Assembly (NCBI GenBank): GCA_026397675.1
Contig: JAPLUH010000229.1
Span: 1-31,770 of the forward strand
DNA: 31,770 nt
Source of the DNA: Verrucomicrobiota bacterium
GTDB taxonomy: Bacteria > Verrucomicrobiota > Verrucomicrobiia > Limisphaerales > UBA9464
Direction of reading: 5' to 3'
Shown: piece after piece, positions 24,630 through 31,770 of the stretch
Layout: every line of letters starts with the position of its first letter
How positions within the stretch are numbered: position 1 is the first letter of the stretch
Made by a program: the position numbers and the translations under genes
Notes under the pieces: generated by a model
The model's input: only the letters and a program-made list of their open reading frames with translations
What the model was told of the DNA's origin: nothing
Database searches by the model: none

Positions 24630-25301
24630 ATGCTCGCAAATACCCTAGCCGAATACTTCACCAAGGGCGGACCGATCATGTATCCGATCGCTCTTGTTGC
24701 CATCATCCTGTTTGCGGTCGTCGCTGAGCGCGGAATATTTTGGTTTCTCCTTGGGCGTCGTCGCGATGCGACCCAGCTAGAAAACACCTTGGGCGCGATG
24801 GAAAACAGCGACTTCAAGGCTGCCGTCGCCCAGACGCAGGGATCGAACGATCCGGTCGTGCGCATGATTTACCACGGTTTGACTCACTTGCACGGATCCC
24901 TCCAAGGTGCGCTTCAAGTGGCCGCCGGCATGGAAATTAAGCGGGCCGGGCGGTTCATGGTGCTCATCGACACGTGCATTACGCTGGCCCCGCTCCTCGG
25001 GTTGCTGGGCACGGTGACCGGCATCATGGGTTCCTTTCAGAAGATGGGCGAATCGAGCATCGCTGGAGCCATGACTGAGATCCAGGGCGGCATTGGCGAG
25101 GCACTCATCGCTACGGCCGCCGGTCTGGGTATCGCCATTATCGGCGTCTTCTTTCTCAATATTTACAATGAGATGATGGAGGCGCTGAAGTTCGACCTCG
25201 AGACGGCTGCGACCAATGTCGAGGTCATGGTCACCAAGGCCAAGCAGGAAGGCTTTGACACCGTGGCCTTCCGCCGCGAAACCGCAGCCAAGAACGCCTG
25301 A
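24630..25301 (+). CDS. exbB: MotA/TolQ/ExbB proton channel family protein
   Basis: A 223-residue inner-membrane protein. Three helices are visible: ITLVAIILFAVVAERGIFWF-like residues near 15-40, and the C-terminal pair around LIDTCITLAPLLGLLGTVTG and IATAAGLGIAIIGVFFLNIY. The family motif LAPLLGLLGTVTGIMGSF and EIQGGIGEALIATAAGL are intact. With ExbD it forms the proton channel that energises TonB. The ExbD gene starts 3 bases after its stop, so the two are coupled. TolQ or MotA-like uses cannot be excluded, but tonB upstream favours ExbB. Confidence 0.92.
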   Translation: MLANTLAEYFTKGGPIMYPIALVAIILFAVVAERGIFWFLLGRRRDATQLENTLGAMENSDFKAAVAQTQGSNDPVVRMIYHGLTHLHGSLQGALQVAAGMEIKRAGRFMVLIDTCITLAPLLGLLGTVTGIMGSFQKMGESSIAGAMTEIQGGIGEALIATAAGLGIAIIGVFFLNIYNEMMEALKFDLETAATNVEVMVTKAKQEGFDTVAFRRETAAKNA

Positions 25302-25304
25302 CCT

Positions 25305-25778
25305 ATGGCTGGAGGAGGAGGCGGCCGAAGTGCCGCATCAACCAGCGGGAAGCGAGGGAAGTTTTCCTCGCCCGTCCCGATTAAGAAGGCACGCATCGAA
25401 ATCGTGCCCCTGATCGACGTGATGTTCTTCCTTCTGGCCGCCTTCATGATGGTGTCCTTAAGCCTGCAGCAGTCGAAGACTCGGCCCATGGAACTCATCG
25501 ATGCCAAAAGGGCGTCCGACGACTTCAAGCCGGATGTCATCAACATTGGTGTTGAGAAGGACGGCACCGTCGCCATCGGTACCAATATCGTGGACACCAC
25601 GGCGCTCATCCAGGAACTGAACTCGCGCTACAAACAAAATCCCAAGACGCCGGTCTTTATTACCGGCGACAAATCCGCCCCCTACCGGGCCATTGGCGGG
25701 GTCCTTCAGCAGGTGCGTTCCGCCCGCTTTACTCGAGTGTCCTTCGTGACCAAGGAAGCTGAACGCAGTCGGAACTAA
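25305..25778 (+). CDS. exbD: ExbD/TolR family biopolymer transport protein, copy 1
   Basis: A 157-residue protein with a Gly-rich, basic cytoplasmic N-terminus (MAGGGGGRSAAST), then IEIVPLIDVMFFLLAAFMMV as the single helix containing the proton-path Asp of the LIDV motif. The periplasmic domain runs from KPDVINIGVEKDGTVAI to the C-terminus. The TonB/ExbB neighbours support ExbD. The second ExbD lies 26 bases downstream; their helices are almost the same, but their periplasmic parts are strongly different. Confidence 0.92.
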   Translation: MAGGGGGRSAASTSGKRGKFSSPVPIKKARIEIVPLIDVMFFLLAAFMMVSLSLQQSKTRPMELIDAKRASDDFKPDVINIGVEKDGTVAIGTNIVDTTALIQELNSRYKQNPKTPVFITGDKSAPYRAIGGVLQQVRSARFTRVSFVTKEAERSRN

Positions 25779-25804
25779 CATTCTCCCCTGACCGACACGC
25801 CCTT

Positions 25805-26227
25805 ATGCACCTGGGATCGCCCACCTCCGTCAAGAAAGCCCGTGTTGAGATCATCCCGTTGATTGACGTGATGTTTTTCCTCTTGGCCGCGTTCATGATG
25901 GTCACCCTGACCATGAATCGGCTGCGCACCTTGCAAATGGATCTGCCGTCGGCCGTCGCCCCGAAGTCGTCGGAAAAGCCTGACATGATGGAGATCGTCA
26001 TCGATCGCGAGGGCGACTTGAAGGTGGGTGGTAAGCTGGTTCCCTTTTCGGAATTGGCGGGACGGGTGGAAGCCAAGGTGGCCTCGAACACCAACTATCC
26101 GTTTTATCTGAAGCCCGATTACCAAACGACCCATGGTAACGTGCTGCGGGTGCTCGACACGATTAAGGCCGCGGGTGCCAACAAGATCTCCATGGCTATA
26201 GATGTGACCGGTGCCGACAAAAAATAA
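25805..26227 (+). CDS. exbD: ExbD/TolR family biopolymer transport protein, copy 2
   Basis: A 140-residue ExbD with a short N-terminus (MHLGSPTSVKKAR). The helix is EIIPLIDVMFFLLAAFMMVT, again with the essential Asp. The periplasmic domain contains DMMEIVIDREGDLKVGGKLV and a Lys-containing end (VTGADKK). Two ExbD genes after one ExbB are common in Verrucomicrobiota and Planctomycetota, and may give a hetero-oligomeric ExbD. It is the last clear gene of the TonB operon; 161 bases separate it from the PQQ-propeller gene. Confidence 0.92.
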   Translation: MHLGSPTSVKKARVEIIPLIDVMFFLLAAFMMVTLTMNRLRTLQMDLPSAVAPKSSEKPDMMEIVIDREGDLKVGGKLVPFSELAGRVEAKVASNTNYPFYLKPDYQTTHGNVLRVLDTIKAAGANKISMAIDVTGADKK

Positions 26228-26388
26228 GCAGCGTCCTTTCAGCAAACATCCCTGCGCCTTCGGTCGAGCTGATCCGCAGCGGCGACGCTCAGGGGATGGA
26301 TTCGGAGCGCTGACGGGCCCCAAACCCCATGGACATGCGCCGGCGGTGGGAGTCTTATCGGCGGGCAATCCTTGAAGCGCTTGTCCCC

Positions 26389-27621
26389 ATGATCCGCCGC
26401 TCTGTTCGACTCCTCGCCTCCGCCATCGCCGTTCTCAGCGTGGCCGTTTCTTCGGCTTCGGCGGCAGCAGATTGGCCGCAATTCCTTGGCCCGACCCGCG
26501 ATGGGCAAAGCTCTTCAACGGCTTTGGATGCGGTGCCCAAGGAAGGCTGGCCATTGCGCTGGAAGGCGGCGGTCGGTGAGGGTTTTTCCGGACCGATCGT
26601 GGTGTCCAACAGCGTCTATTTGTTCCATCGCTCGGAGGGTCAGGAGGTGCTATCAGCCTATCACGTGACAGATGGAAGCCTGCGTTGGAAACACGCCTTG
26701 CCCACGTCGTATTCGGCCCAATTTGGTGGGACTGAAGGTCCCTCAGCCACTCCAGCGGCCGATCACCAACGGGTGTTTGCTCTCGGAGCCTCCGGCAAGC
26801 TCCGAGCGCTTTCAGCGACCGAGGGGCGACTTCTCTGGCAGGTCGACTGCGCGGAGCGGTTTGGAGCCGAGCCCGGCTTCTTCGGCTTTGGCAGTTCACC
26901 GCTGTTGCTCGGCGATCAGTTGATCGTTCAGGTGGGAGGCCCGGAGGCCTGCGTGGTGGCTTTTGCGGTCAGTGACGGACGGGTTCTTTGGAAGGCCGGA
27001 ACCGACGAAGCCGGATACGGTTCTCCGGTGCCGCGAACACGGGCCGGTCAGCAGGAAGTCCTGTGTTGTGCCGGTTTGTTGGCGCTGGATCCGGCCAACG
27101 GTGCGGAGCGGGCTCGGTTTCCGTGGCGAGCTCGCATGCATGCCAGCGTGAATGCCGCCTCGCCCATCGCCGTGGGGGACGGAGTCTTTATGACTTCCAG
27201 CTATGGCGTTGGGGCCGTCTTGCTCAAACCCGATGGAAAGACCCTTCGGCCCGCGTGGTCAGGTGACGAGTCCCTATCATCCCACTTTGCCACTCCGGTG
27301 TTGGTGAATGGTTTCTTGTATGGATTCCATGGACGCCAGGAATCCGGTCCCGACTTCCGCTGCATCGAGGCCAGCTCCGGGAAGGTCGGTTGGTCGTTGG
27401 AGCGGGCCGGATCGGGATCGGTTTTGGCGGCGGGTCGGAAACTCCTACTGCTCATGGAGAGTGGCGAAGTGCGCGTTTTGGAAGCCAACCCGGAGAAGCC
27501 TGTTGAAAAGGGTCGATTCCAGGCTGGGAGTTCGGGAGCACGCGCCCTGCCTGCGTTGGCGCTCGGGCGTTTCTTCTTCAGGGATCGGGCTCACCTGCTC
27601 TGCCTAGAGATTTCCCGCTGA
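26389..27621 (+). CDS. PQQ-like beta-propeller repeat protein, secreted
   Basis: A 410-residue exported protein. The signal peptide is MIRRSVRLLASAIAVLSVAV with cleavage likely after SSASA. The mature part begins ADWPQFLGPTRDGQSSST, typical of PQQ-like propeller proteins in Verrucomicrobiota and Planctomycetota. Repeated blades show the W-x-tryptophan pattern: GSLRWKHALP, GRLLWQVDCA, GRVLWKAGTD and GKVGWSLERA. No enzyme residues for PQQ dehydrogenases can be recognised, so this may be a binding or scaffold propeller, similar to BamB-like folds. ATG 26389 gives the best signal peptide; an ATG at 26329 adds 20 basic residues. The gene follows the ExbD pair on the same strand. Confidence 0.88.
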   Translation: MIRRSVRLLASAIAVLSVAVSSASAAADWPQFLGPTRDGQSSSTALDAVPKEGWPLRWKAAVGEGFSGPIVVSNSVYLFHRSEGQEVLSAYHVTDGSLRWKHALPTSYSAQFGGTEGPSATPAADHQRVFALGASGKLRALSATEGRLLWQVDCAERFGAEPGFFGFGSSPLLLGDQLIVQVGGPEACVVAFAVSDGRVLWKAGTDEAGYGSPVPRTRAGQQEVLCCAGLLALDPANGAERARFPWRARMHASVNAASPIAVGDGVFMTSSYGVGAVLLKPDGKTLRPAWSGDESLSSHFATPVLVNGFLYGFHGRQESGPDFRCIEASSGKVGWSLERAGSGSVLAAGRKLLLLMESGEVRVLEANPEKPVEKGRFQAGSSGARALPALALGRFFFRDRAHLLCLEISR

Positions 27622-27741
27622 ATCACTGGCTCGTTTTTGTTGGAAAAACATAGAATTTGGCGGTTTCGATTTGCCTGCATTGGTTCCAGCGGTTAGTTCC
27701 ACCTCCGTCCATCGTCCGGTAATTCTATCGACACCATTTTT

Positions 27742-28773
27742 ATGCCCAACGCCTACCACGCTTCGATCGAAGGCGCCCAGCACGGCGCAAAGTCCCTTGA
27801 GCAGTTCCTCGACTATGCCAAGAACGCCGGTGCCGCCGGCGCACAGCCCAGCAACTACATGCTGGGCGATGGCAAGGGTGGCTTCCGAAAGGCCAAGGAC
27901 ATCGCCAGCGCGTTCAGCAGCCGGGGCATGCGCTTAGACGGTATCTCCTCCCACTGCCCGTTCTGGGTGCACACCAGTGCCTGGACCGGCACGAAGTCCG
28001 GAAACCCCTTCATCGCACCTGATGTCGCCAAGCTCTCGCCCGAAAAGATCGAGGCCTGGCACGAGAAGTACCTCCTCAAGCTGATGGATCTCTCGGCGGA
28101 CCTCGGCGTGAAGTCCATGCCCATGTTTTGGGGCGTGGCCTTTGGTTGGGAACTGGCCAGCGGTTACCCCTGGGGTTTCTGGGGAGGATCTGGTTTTGAT
28201 TTGGTTAAGGAAGGCCAAGAGCGCTTCGTCAAGAAGACAGCCAAGTTGCGCAAGCACGCCAACAGTCTAGGTCTGAAGCTGTGCCACGAAATCCATCCCG
28301 GCACCGCCGCCATGACGGCCGATGACTTCCTGATGCTGGTGCAAATTTGCGATAACGATCCCTGCCTCGCGGTGAACGCCGATCCGTCTCACTGCTGGGA
28401 AGGTGAATCGTGGGAGAGCCGTTTCCTAAAAGTCGGCAAGTACATCTATGCCGCCCATGTTAAAAACTTCGTGATCCGCCCGGGATTCCCGCTGCGGACC
28501 ATGGAGTCCAACTGGACCCGTCGGGCCATGCAGTTCACTGACCTTGGCAGCGGTGACCTCAACATGCAGCGCTACGTCGAGCTGCTCTTGGCCGTGGGTT
28601 ACCAAGACCGCTACTGCAAGCTGCACGGCTGTGAATCCGCTCCGCTGGTGGTTGAGGCTGAGAGCGCTCACAAGGCTCTGGATTTCTGTTCGGCCGATGG
28701 CATTGCCTACGTCGCCAAGAATCTTTGTTTCCCGCAGGCAGGCGGCAGCTTCGAAGACGGCATGGGAGCCTAA
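27742..28773 (+). CDS. Sugar phosphate isomerase/epimerase family protein (TIM barrel)
   Basis: A 343-residue AP-endonuclease-2-like TIM barrel. Candidate metal ligands are in order: Glu in LCHEIHPG, Asp/His in NADPSHCW, His in AHVKNF and Glu in VVEAES. The first region contains YAKNAGAAGAQPSNYML and the substrate-cap GISSHCPFWV. No signal peptide is seen. The family includes xylose isomerase-like, hydroxypyruvate isomerase-like and inosose dehydratase-like enzymes; the substrate is not decidable. It is preceded by a 120-base gap with a weak hairpin and followed by a strong terminator, so it is probably a single transcription unit. Confidence 0.9.
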   Translation: MPNAYHASIEGAQHGAKSLEQFLDYAKNAGAAGAQPSNYMLGDGKGGFRKAKDIASAFSSRGMRLDGISSHCPFWVHTSAWTGTKSGNPFIAPDVAKLSPEKIEAWHEKYLLKLMDLSADLGVKSMPMFWGVAFGWELASGYPWGFWGGSGFDLVKEGQERFVKKTAKLRKHANSLGLKLCHEIHPGTAAMTADDFLMLVQICDNDPCLAVNADPSHCWEGESWESRFLKVGKYIYAAHVKNFVIRPGFPLRTMESNWTRRAMQFTDLGSGDLNMQRYVELLLAVGYQDRYCKLHGCESAPLVVEAESAHKALDFCSADGIAYVAKNLCFPQAGGSFEDGMGA

Positions 28774-28818
28774 CTTATCTCGGTCCGGGTTTGAACCGGA
28801 GCTCTTCGAGAGCCAATG

Positions 28819-28848
28819 AAGGCGGCGGGTTTCCCGCCGCCTTTTTTT
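28819..28848 (+). terminator. Rho-independent terminator after the sugar isomerase gene
   Basis: Stem AAGGCGGCGGG (28819-28829), loop TTT, and CCCGCCGCCTT (28833-28843), followed by T to 28848. The stem is perfect. Two smaller hairpins precede it (28786-28815). Confidence 0.92.
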
Positions 28849-28914
28849 ATACCGGGGTTATAGACAGTGGTCGCGGTTGATCTCCAGGTCTGCTCTGTGG
28901 CACAAAACCCGTCG

Positions 28915-30285
28915 ATGCATTCGTTTCGCTATGTCGGTCGGGAACTCTTCTGCGAGGACATCGCGCTTTCGGACCTCGTCCGCGAGCACGGAACTCCGCT
29001 TTACGTCTATTCGCAGGCCACCCTCGCCGATCACTACTCCAAGCTCGATACCGCTCTGGCGCCGCTGGATCACCTGATCTGCTTCGCCATGAAGTCCAAC
29101 TCCAACCTGGCTGTGATCCGCACTTTCGCGGACCTCGGGGGTGGGTTTGATACGGTCAGTGCCGGTGAGATTCAGCGGGTTATTGCCGCCGGCGGTGATC
29201 CTGGCAAATGCGTCTTTGCTGGAGTCGGTAAGACCGAGGAGGAAATCGCCTTTGCGCTCAAGCAGGGCATTTACAGCTTCAATGTCGAATCCGAGGCCGA
29301 GTTGGCGCGCATCAGCAAGGTGGCGGTGAAGCTTAAGAAGATTGCCCCGGTGGCCGTGCGGGTGAATCCCAACGTCGATGCGCACACGCACGCCAAGATC
29401 ACGACTGGCACTTACGACAACAAGTTCGGCATCCAGTTTGAGTCTATCGAAGCCGTTTACGCTCGGGCCGCCAAATTGCCGAATATCCGTCTGCGGGGTT
29501 TGCAAATGCACATCGGTTCCCAGTTGACCGATGTTGAGCCCTTCCGGAAGGCCGTCGAGAAGGTGGGCCCGCTGGTCACCAAGCTCAACGCCCGCCATGG
29601 CTTTGACTTCTTCAGTATCGGGGGCGGCATTGGCATTGTTTACGAGGATGCCCTTGCCTCCGGCGACGTTGCCTGGTGGAAGACGGCCGCCGGTCGAAAA
29701 ATCCTCACTCCGGATCTCTACGCGAAAACGTTGCTCCCTCTCCTCAAGCCTTTGGGCCTAAAGATCCTCCTCGAACCGGGTCGGTTTATGAGCGGCAACG
29801 CGGGCGCCTTGGTCACCCGAGTCGAGTACATCAAGAAGACCGGTAAGAAGAACTTCGTCATCGTGGATGCCGCGATGAACGACCTCATCCGGCCGGCCTT
29901 CTATGACAGTTTCCATGAAATCGTGCCGCTGACGAAGAAGGCTGGGGCTAAGGTGTCGTCCGACGTGGTCGGGCCGGTTTGCGAGAGTGGTGACTACTTC
30001 GCTAAGGATCGTCCGCTGCCCAAGGTTGGAGAAGGCGACACCCTCGCGCTGTTGAGCGCCGGCGCCTACGGGTCGGTGATGGGCTCCAATTACAACAGCC
30101 GCTCGTTGCCGACCGAGATCTTGGTCCACGGCAAGAAGACCTCGGTGGTGCGTCGCCGTCAGGCCATTGCCGACATTTGGGCCAATGAGGCGATCGCCGA
30201 CTGGCAACAACAGCCGAAGCAGCCGATTTCCGAAAAGCCCCAAGCCAAGGTCAAGGTGACCAAGGCGACCAAGGCCAAGAAATAA
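28915..30285 (+). CDS. lysA: Diaminopimelate decarboxylase
   Basis: A 456-residue fold-type III PLP enzyme converting meso-diaminopimelate to L-lysine and CO2. The PLP lysine is Lys60 in FAMKSNSNLAV; FDTVSAGEIQR, HIGSQLTDVEPF, FFSIGGGIGI, EPGRFMSGNAGAL and the catalytic Cys region PVCESGDYFAKD follow in canonical order. The C-terminus is extended by a Lys/Ala-rich tail (AKVKVTKATKAKK), not needed for catalysis. I chose ATG 28915, which matches the family start (MHSFRYVGRELFCED). An upstream GTG at 28867 lies just beyond the preceding terminator. No ribosome-binding site is clear. No other lysine genes are in the window. Confidence 0.96.
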   Translation: MHSFRYVGRELFCEDIALSDLVREHGTPLYVYSQATLADHYSKLDTALAPLDHLICFAMKSNSNLAVIRTFADLGGGFDTVSAGEIQRVIAAGGDPGKCVFAGVGKTEEEIAFALKQGIYSFNVESEAELARISKVAVKLKKIAPVAVRVNPNVDAHTHAKITTGTYDNKFGIQFESIEAVYARAAKLPNIRLRGLQMHIGSQLTDVEPFRKAVEKVGPLVTKLNARHGFDFFSIGGGIGIVYEDALASGDVAWWKTAAGRKILTPDLYAKTLLPLLKPLGLKILLEPGRFMSGNAGALVTRVEYIKKTGKKNFVIVDAAMNDLIRPAFYDSFHEIVPLTKKAGAKVSSDVVGPVCESGDYFAKDRPLPKVGEGDTLALLSAGAYGSVMGSNYNSRSLPTEILVHGKKTSVVRRRQAIADIWANEAIADWQQQPKQPISEKPQAKVKVTKATKAKK

Positions 30286-30320
30286 TGGAGCTCGCTCGCG
30301 GGCGGTGGGAATAAACCAAG

Positions 30321-30363
30321 AAAAACGGGAGTGGGGCTCAGCGCCTTCCACTCCCGTTTTTTT
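30321..30363. terminator. Bidirectional terminator between lysA and the prepilin-like gene
   Basis: AAAAACGGGAGTGG (30321-30334) pairs with CCACTCCCGTTTTT (30348-30361) around a 13-base loop. The A run on one side and T run on the other allow it to stop transcription from both convergent genes. Confidence 0.92.
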
Positions 30364-30405
30364 GGATCCGGAGGGTCTTGGTCCGGGTGTCTTATCGGAC
30401 CGCTC

Positions 30406-31212
30406 TCATTGATAACCCGGACCCACGGTGGTCACACTCGACCACCATTTAGCGTCGACGAGGGAATCTCCCGCCGGGACATTCAACCCGGTGTTGCTGC
30501 CTCGGCCGAATGTTCGGATCTTGCTGCCGACCCATCGATGAATCTCCGAATGGCCATCCGCAAAGGAGAAGCCCGCGGCTCCGTTGTGATAAGCAGCCGG
30601 GAAGTCGATGATGTTTCCGGACTTGGCATCCGGCTGCACCATTTGAACGGCGCAGGCCGCATCGTTAATGCTATCGGGATGCTCGTCCACCATCACCCAA
30701 GTCATGGTCGGATTCACAATGTGGTCCAATCGCCCGTAAGTCTTGTACGGAGGTGACGGCAACCACCCACCATAATCAAACACCTGACTCATGGATTGGC
30801 TTCTGACCCGCGGAACTTTTTTGCCAGCTTCTATCCGAGTTGTTCGATCCGCGGGACATCTCCAAACCTCGCGAGAATTGCCCATGTATTTCATCAGGGG
30901 GCTCTTATCGATGGTGTTGGTCGGAGAATCGCTGGCGGATCCCGCCACGAGTAGAACGCGCAAGTTATCCTCGGGTCCGCCAGCCAGAGATTTGACAAGC
31001 AGACCCTGATTATCATCGGCGTACAGTCGCCAAGCCATCATCATCTGCTTGTTGTTGTTCATGCACTGGATGCCAAGGGTCTTGGATTTGGCTTTTCCCA
31101 ATGCAGGCAGGAGCATGCCCGCCAAGATGGCGATGATGGCGATGACGACGAGCAACTCGATGAGCGTGAAGCCACAGCGAGGGGGCCGATGGGTTGGCGA
31201 CAACAATTTCAT
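30406..31212 (-). CDS. Prepilin-type cleavage/methylation protein with H-x9-DG motif
   Basis: A 268-residue type II secretion/pilin-like protein. The N-terminus carries a type III signal: after a basic leader, GFTLIELLVVIAIIAILAGM is cut between Gly and Phe and the Phe is methylated. The rest is a globular domain with a Cys pair (IQCMNNNK, WRCPADRTT) and the motif YHNGAAGFSFADGH, the H-x9-DG form seen in the large Verrucomicrobiota and Planctomycetota family. I chose ATG 31212; the frame extends to 31272. These proteins are often present in many copies in one genome and their role is unknown; a pseudopilin or surface function is inferred. It is divergent from the alcohol dehydrogenase gene. 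Confidence 0.92.
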   Translation of the reverse strand: MKLLSPTHRPPRCGFTLIELLVVIAIIAILAGMLLPALGKAKSKTLGIQCMNNNKQMMMAWRLYADDNQGLLVKSLAGGPEDNLRVLLVAGSASDSPTNTIDKSPLMKYMGNSREVWRCPADRTTRIEAGKKVPRVRSQSMSQVFDYGGWLPSPPYKTYGRLDHIVNPTMTWVMVDEHPDSINDAACAVQMVQPDAKSGNIIDFPAAYHNGAAGFSFADGHSEIHRWVGSKIRTFGRGSNTGLNVPAGDSLVDAKWWSSVTTVGPGYQ

Positions 31213-31364
31213 GGGGGTTATTTTTAAGCTGTTCCATTGGCTGTAGGGCGTCAACAGAATCGTGGTTGGCAATCTGGAACGATTTTCTCGCCTCGCAGGC
31301 GGTGTTTCCCTTCAGTTGTCTGACCCGCGGACGTGCCCATCGATCCGCGACTCAATCCCCGCGT

Positions 31365-31770
31365 ATGAAGGCCATTCAACTGGAAAAGCCCGGATCATTC
31401 CGGGTCATCGATATCGACGAACCCTCCGCTCCCGGCCCGGGTGAGGCCGTGGTCCGCGTCCATCAAGTGGGCATTTGCGGCACCGACCTCGGAGGTTACT
31501 TGGGCAAGATGCCCTTCTTCTCCTACCCGCGGATTCCAGGGCATGAACTGGGTGTCGAAGTGGTGAGCGTCGGTCAAGGGGTTACGACGGTGCGTCCCGG
31601 AGATCGGTGCAGCGTCGAGCCGTACTTGAACTGCCAGCACTGCCACGCCTGTCGCCGGGGGCACACCAATTGTTGTCATCACAACCAGACGCTGGGCGTG
31701 CATTGCGACTGAGGCCTTCGGCGGTACTACACGGTGCCAGCCCGTAAACTTCATGTCGGTGCTTCTCTAG
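31365..31770 (+). pseudogene. Zinc-dependent alcohol dehydrogenase, interrupted by TGA and cut by the right edge
   Basis: The first 115 codons encode the N-terminal domain of a medium-chain zinc dehydrogenase: the catalytic zinc ligands Cys38 (GICGTD), His60 and Glu61 (PGHELG), and the structural zinc cysteines 90, 93, 96 and 104 (NCQHCHACRRGHTNCC). Codon 116 (31710-31712) is TGA. The same frame then continues GLRRYYTVPARKLHVGASL to the edge, as expected for this family, where homologues read D-G-G-L/M-R. A single G to T change (GGA to TGA) explains the stop. Gene loss in progress or a sequencing error are both possible. The NAD-binding domain lies outside the window, and the substrate (for example threonine, sorbitol or galactitol type) is unknown. 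Confidence 0.88.

Noticed and set aside
28786..28815. Hairpin resembling a tRNA T-arm (CCGGGTTTGAACCGG)
   Set aside because: No acceptor stem, anticodon arm or D-arm can be formed around it; it is only a small hairpin ahead of the terminator.
31710..31712. TGA as selenocysteine in the alcohol dehydrogenase
   Set aside because: Homologues have glycine here, not cysteine, and TGA serves as a normal stop for many genes in this window.

Overview
The window looks like a chromosomal segment of a Verrucomicrobiota bacterium, possibly of the Limisphaerales/Pedosphaera type. This is inferred from gene content and not from any search. The pointers are an H-x9-DG prepilin-like protein, a PQQ-like propeller protein opening with DWPQFLGPTRDG, a TraR/DksA protein with a depleted zinc finger, a MoxR/DUF58/vWA block, and frequent ATGA start/stop overlaps. 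I see no phage, transposon, CRISPR, tRNA or rRNA.

Layout. 1-1500 (minus): an M20 peptidase cut by the left edge, behind an AraC regulator. 1677-3489 (plus): cysS and a small unknown gene. 9486-3480 (minus): dksA-like, rpmG and rpsR, a terminator, then znuA, znuC, znuB, zur, a CPBP membrane protease and comF. 9867-11027 (plus): carA, meeting the next block tail to tail. 22528-11024 (minus): a seven-gene block of MoxR ATPase, DUF58 protein, BatA-type vWA protein, a large DUF4175-like membrane protein, a vWA/glutamine-amidotransferase-like membrane protein and two paralogous phosphodiester glycosidases. 22643-23344 (plus): a GYF_2-RDD membrane protein broken by an in-frame TAA. 23818-27621 (plus): TonB, ExbB, ExbD, ExbD and a PQQ-propeller protein. 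27742-30285 (plus): a sugar phosphate isomerase-like protein and lysA, each followed by a strong terminator. 31212-30406 (minus): the prepilin-like protein. 31365-31770 (plus): a zinc alcohol dehydrogenase with an in-frame TGA, cut by the right edge.

Most interesting is the 3.5-9.9 kb block. A zinc importer and its Fur-family regulator lie directly downstream, on the same strand, of DksA-like, L33 and S18 proteins that lack complete zinc-binding cysteine sets. A perfect 7-1-7 palindrome, the geometry of many Fur/Zur boxes, covers the -35 of the predicted znuA promoter. This looks like a zinc-import and zinc-sparing locus, although cysteine-poor L33, S18 and DksA forms may simply be the standard ones in this phylum. 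Second is the MoxR/vWA block, which appears to carry two secreted phosphodiester glycosidases as its last genes. Third, two otherwise well-preserved genes are each stopped by a single in-frame nonsense codon.
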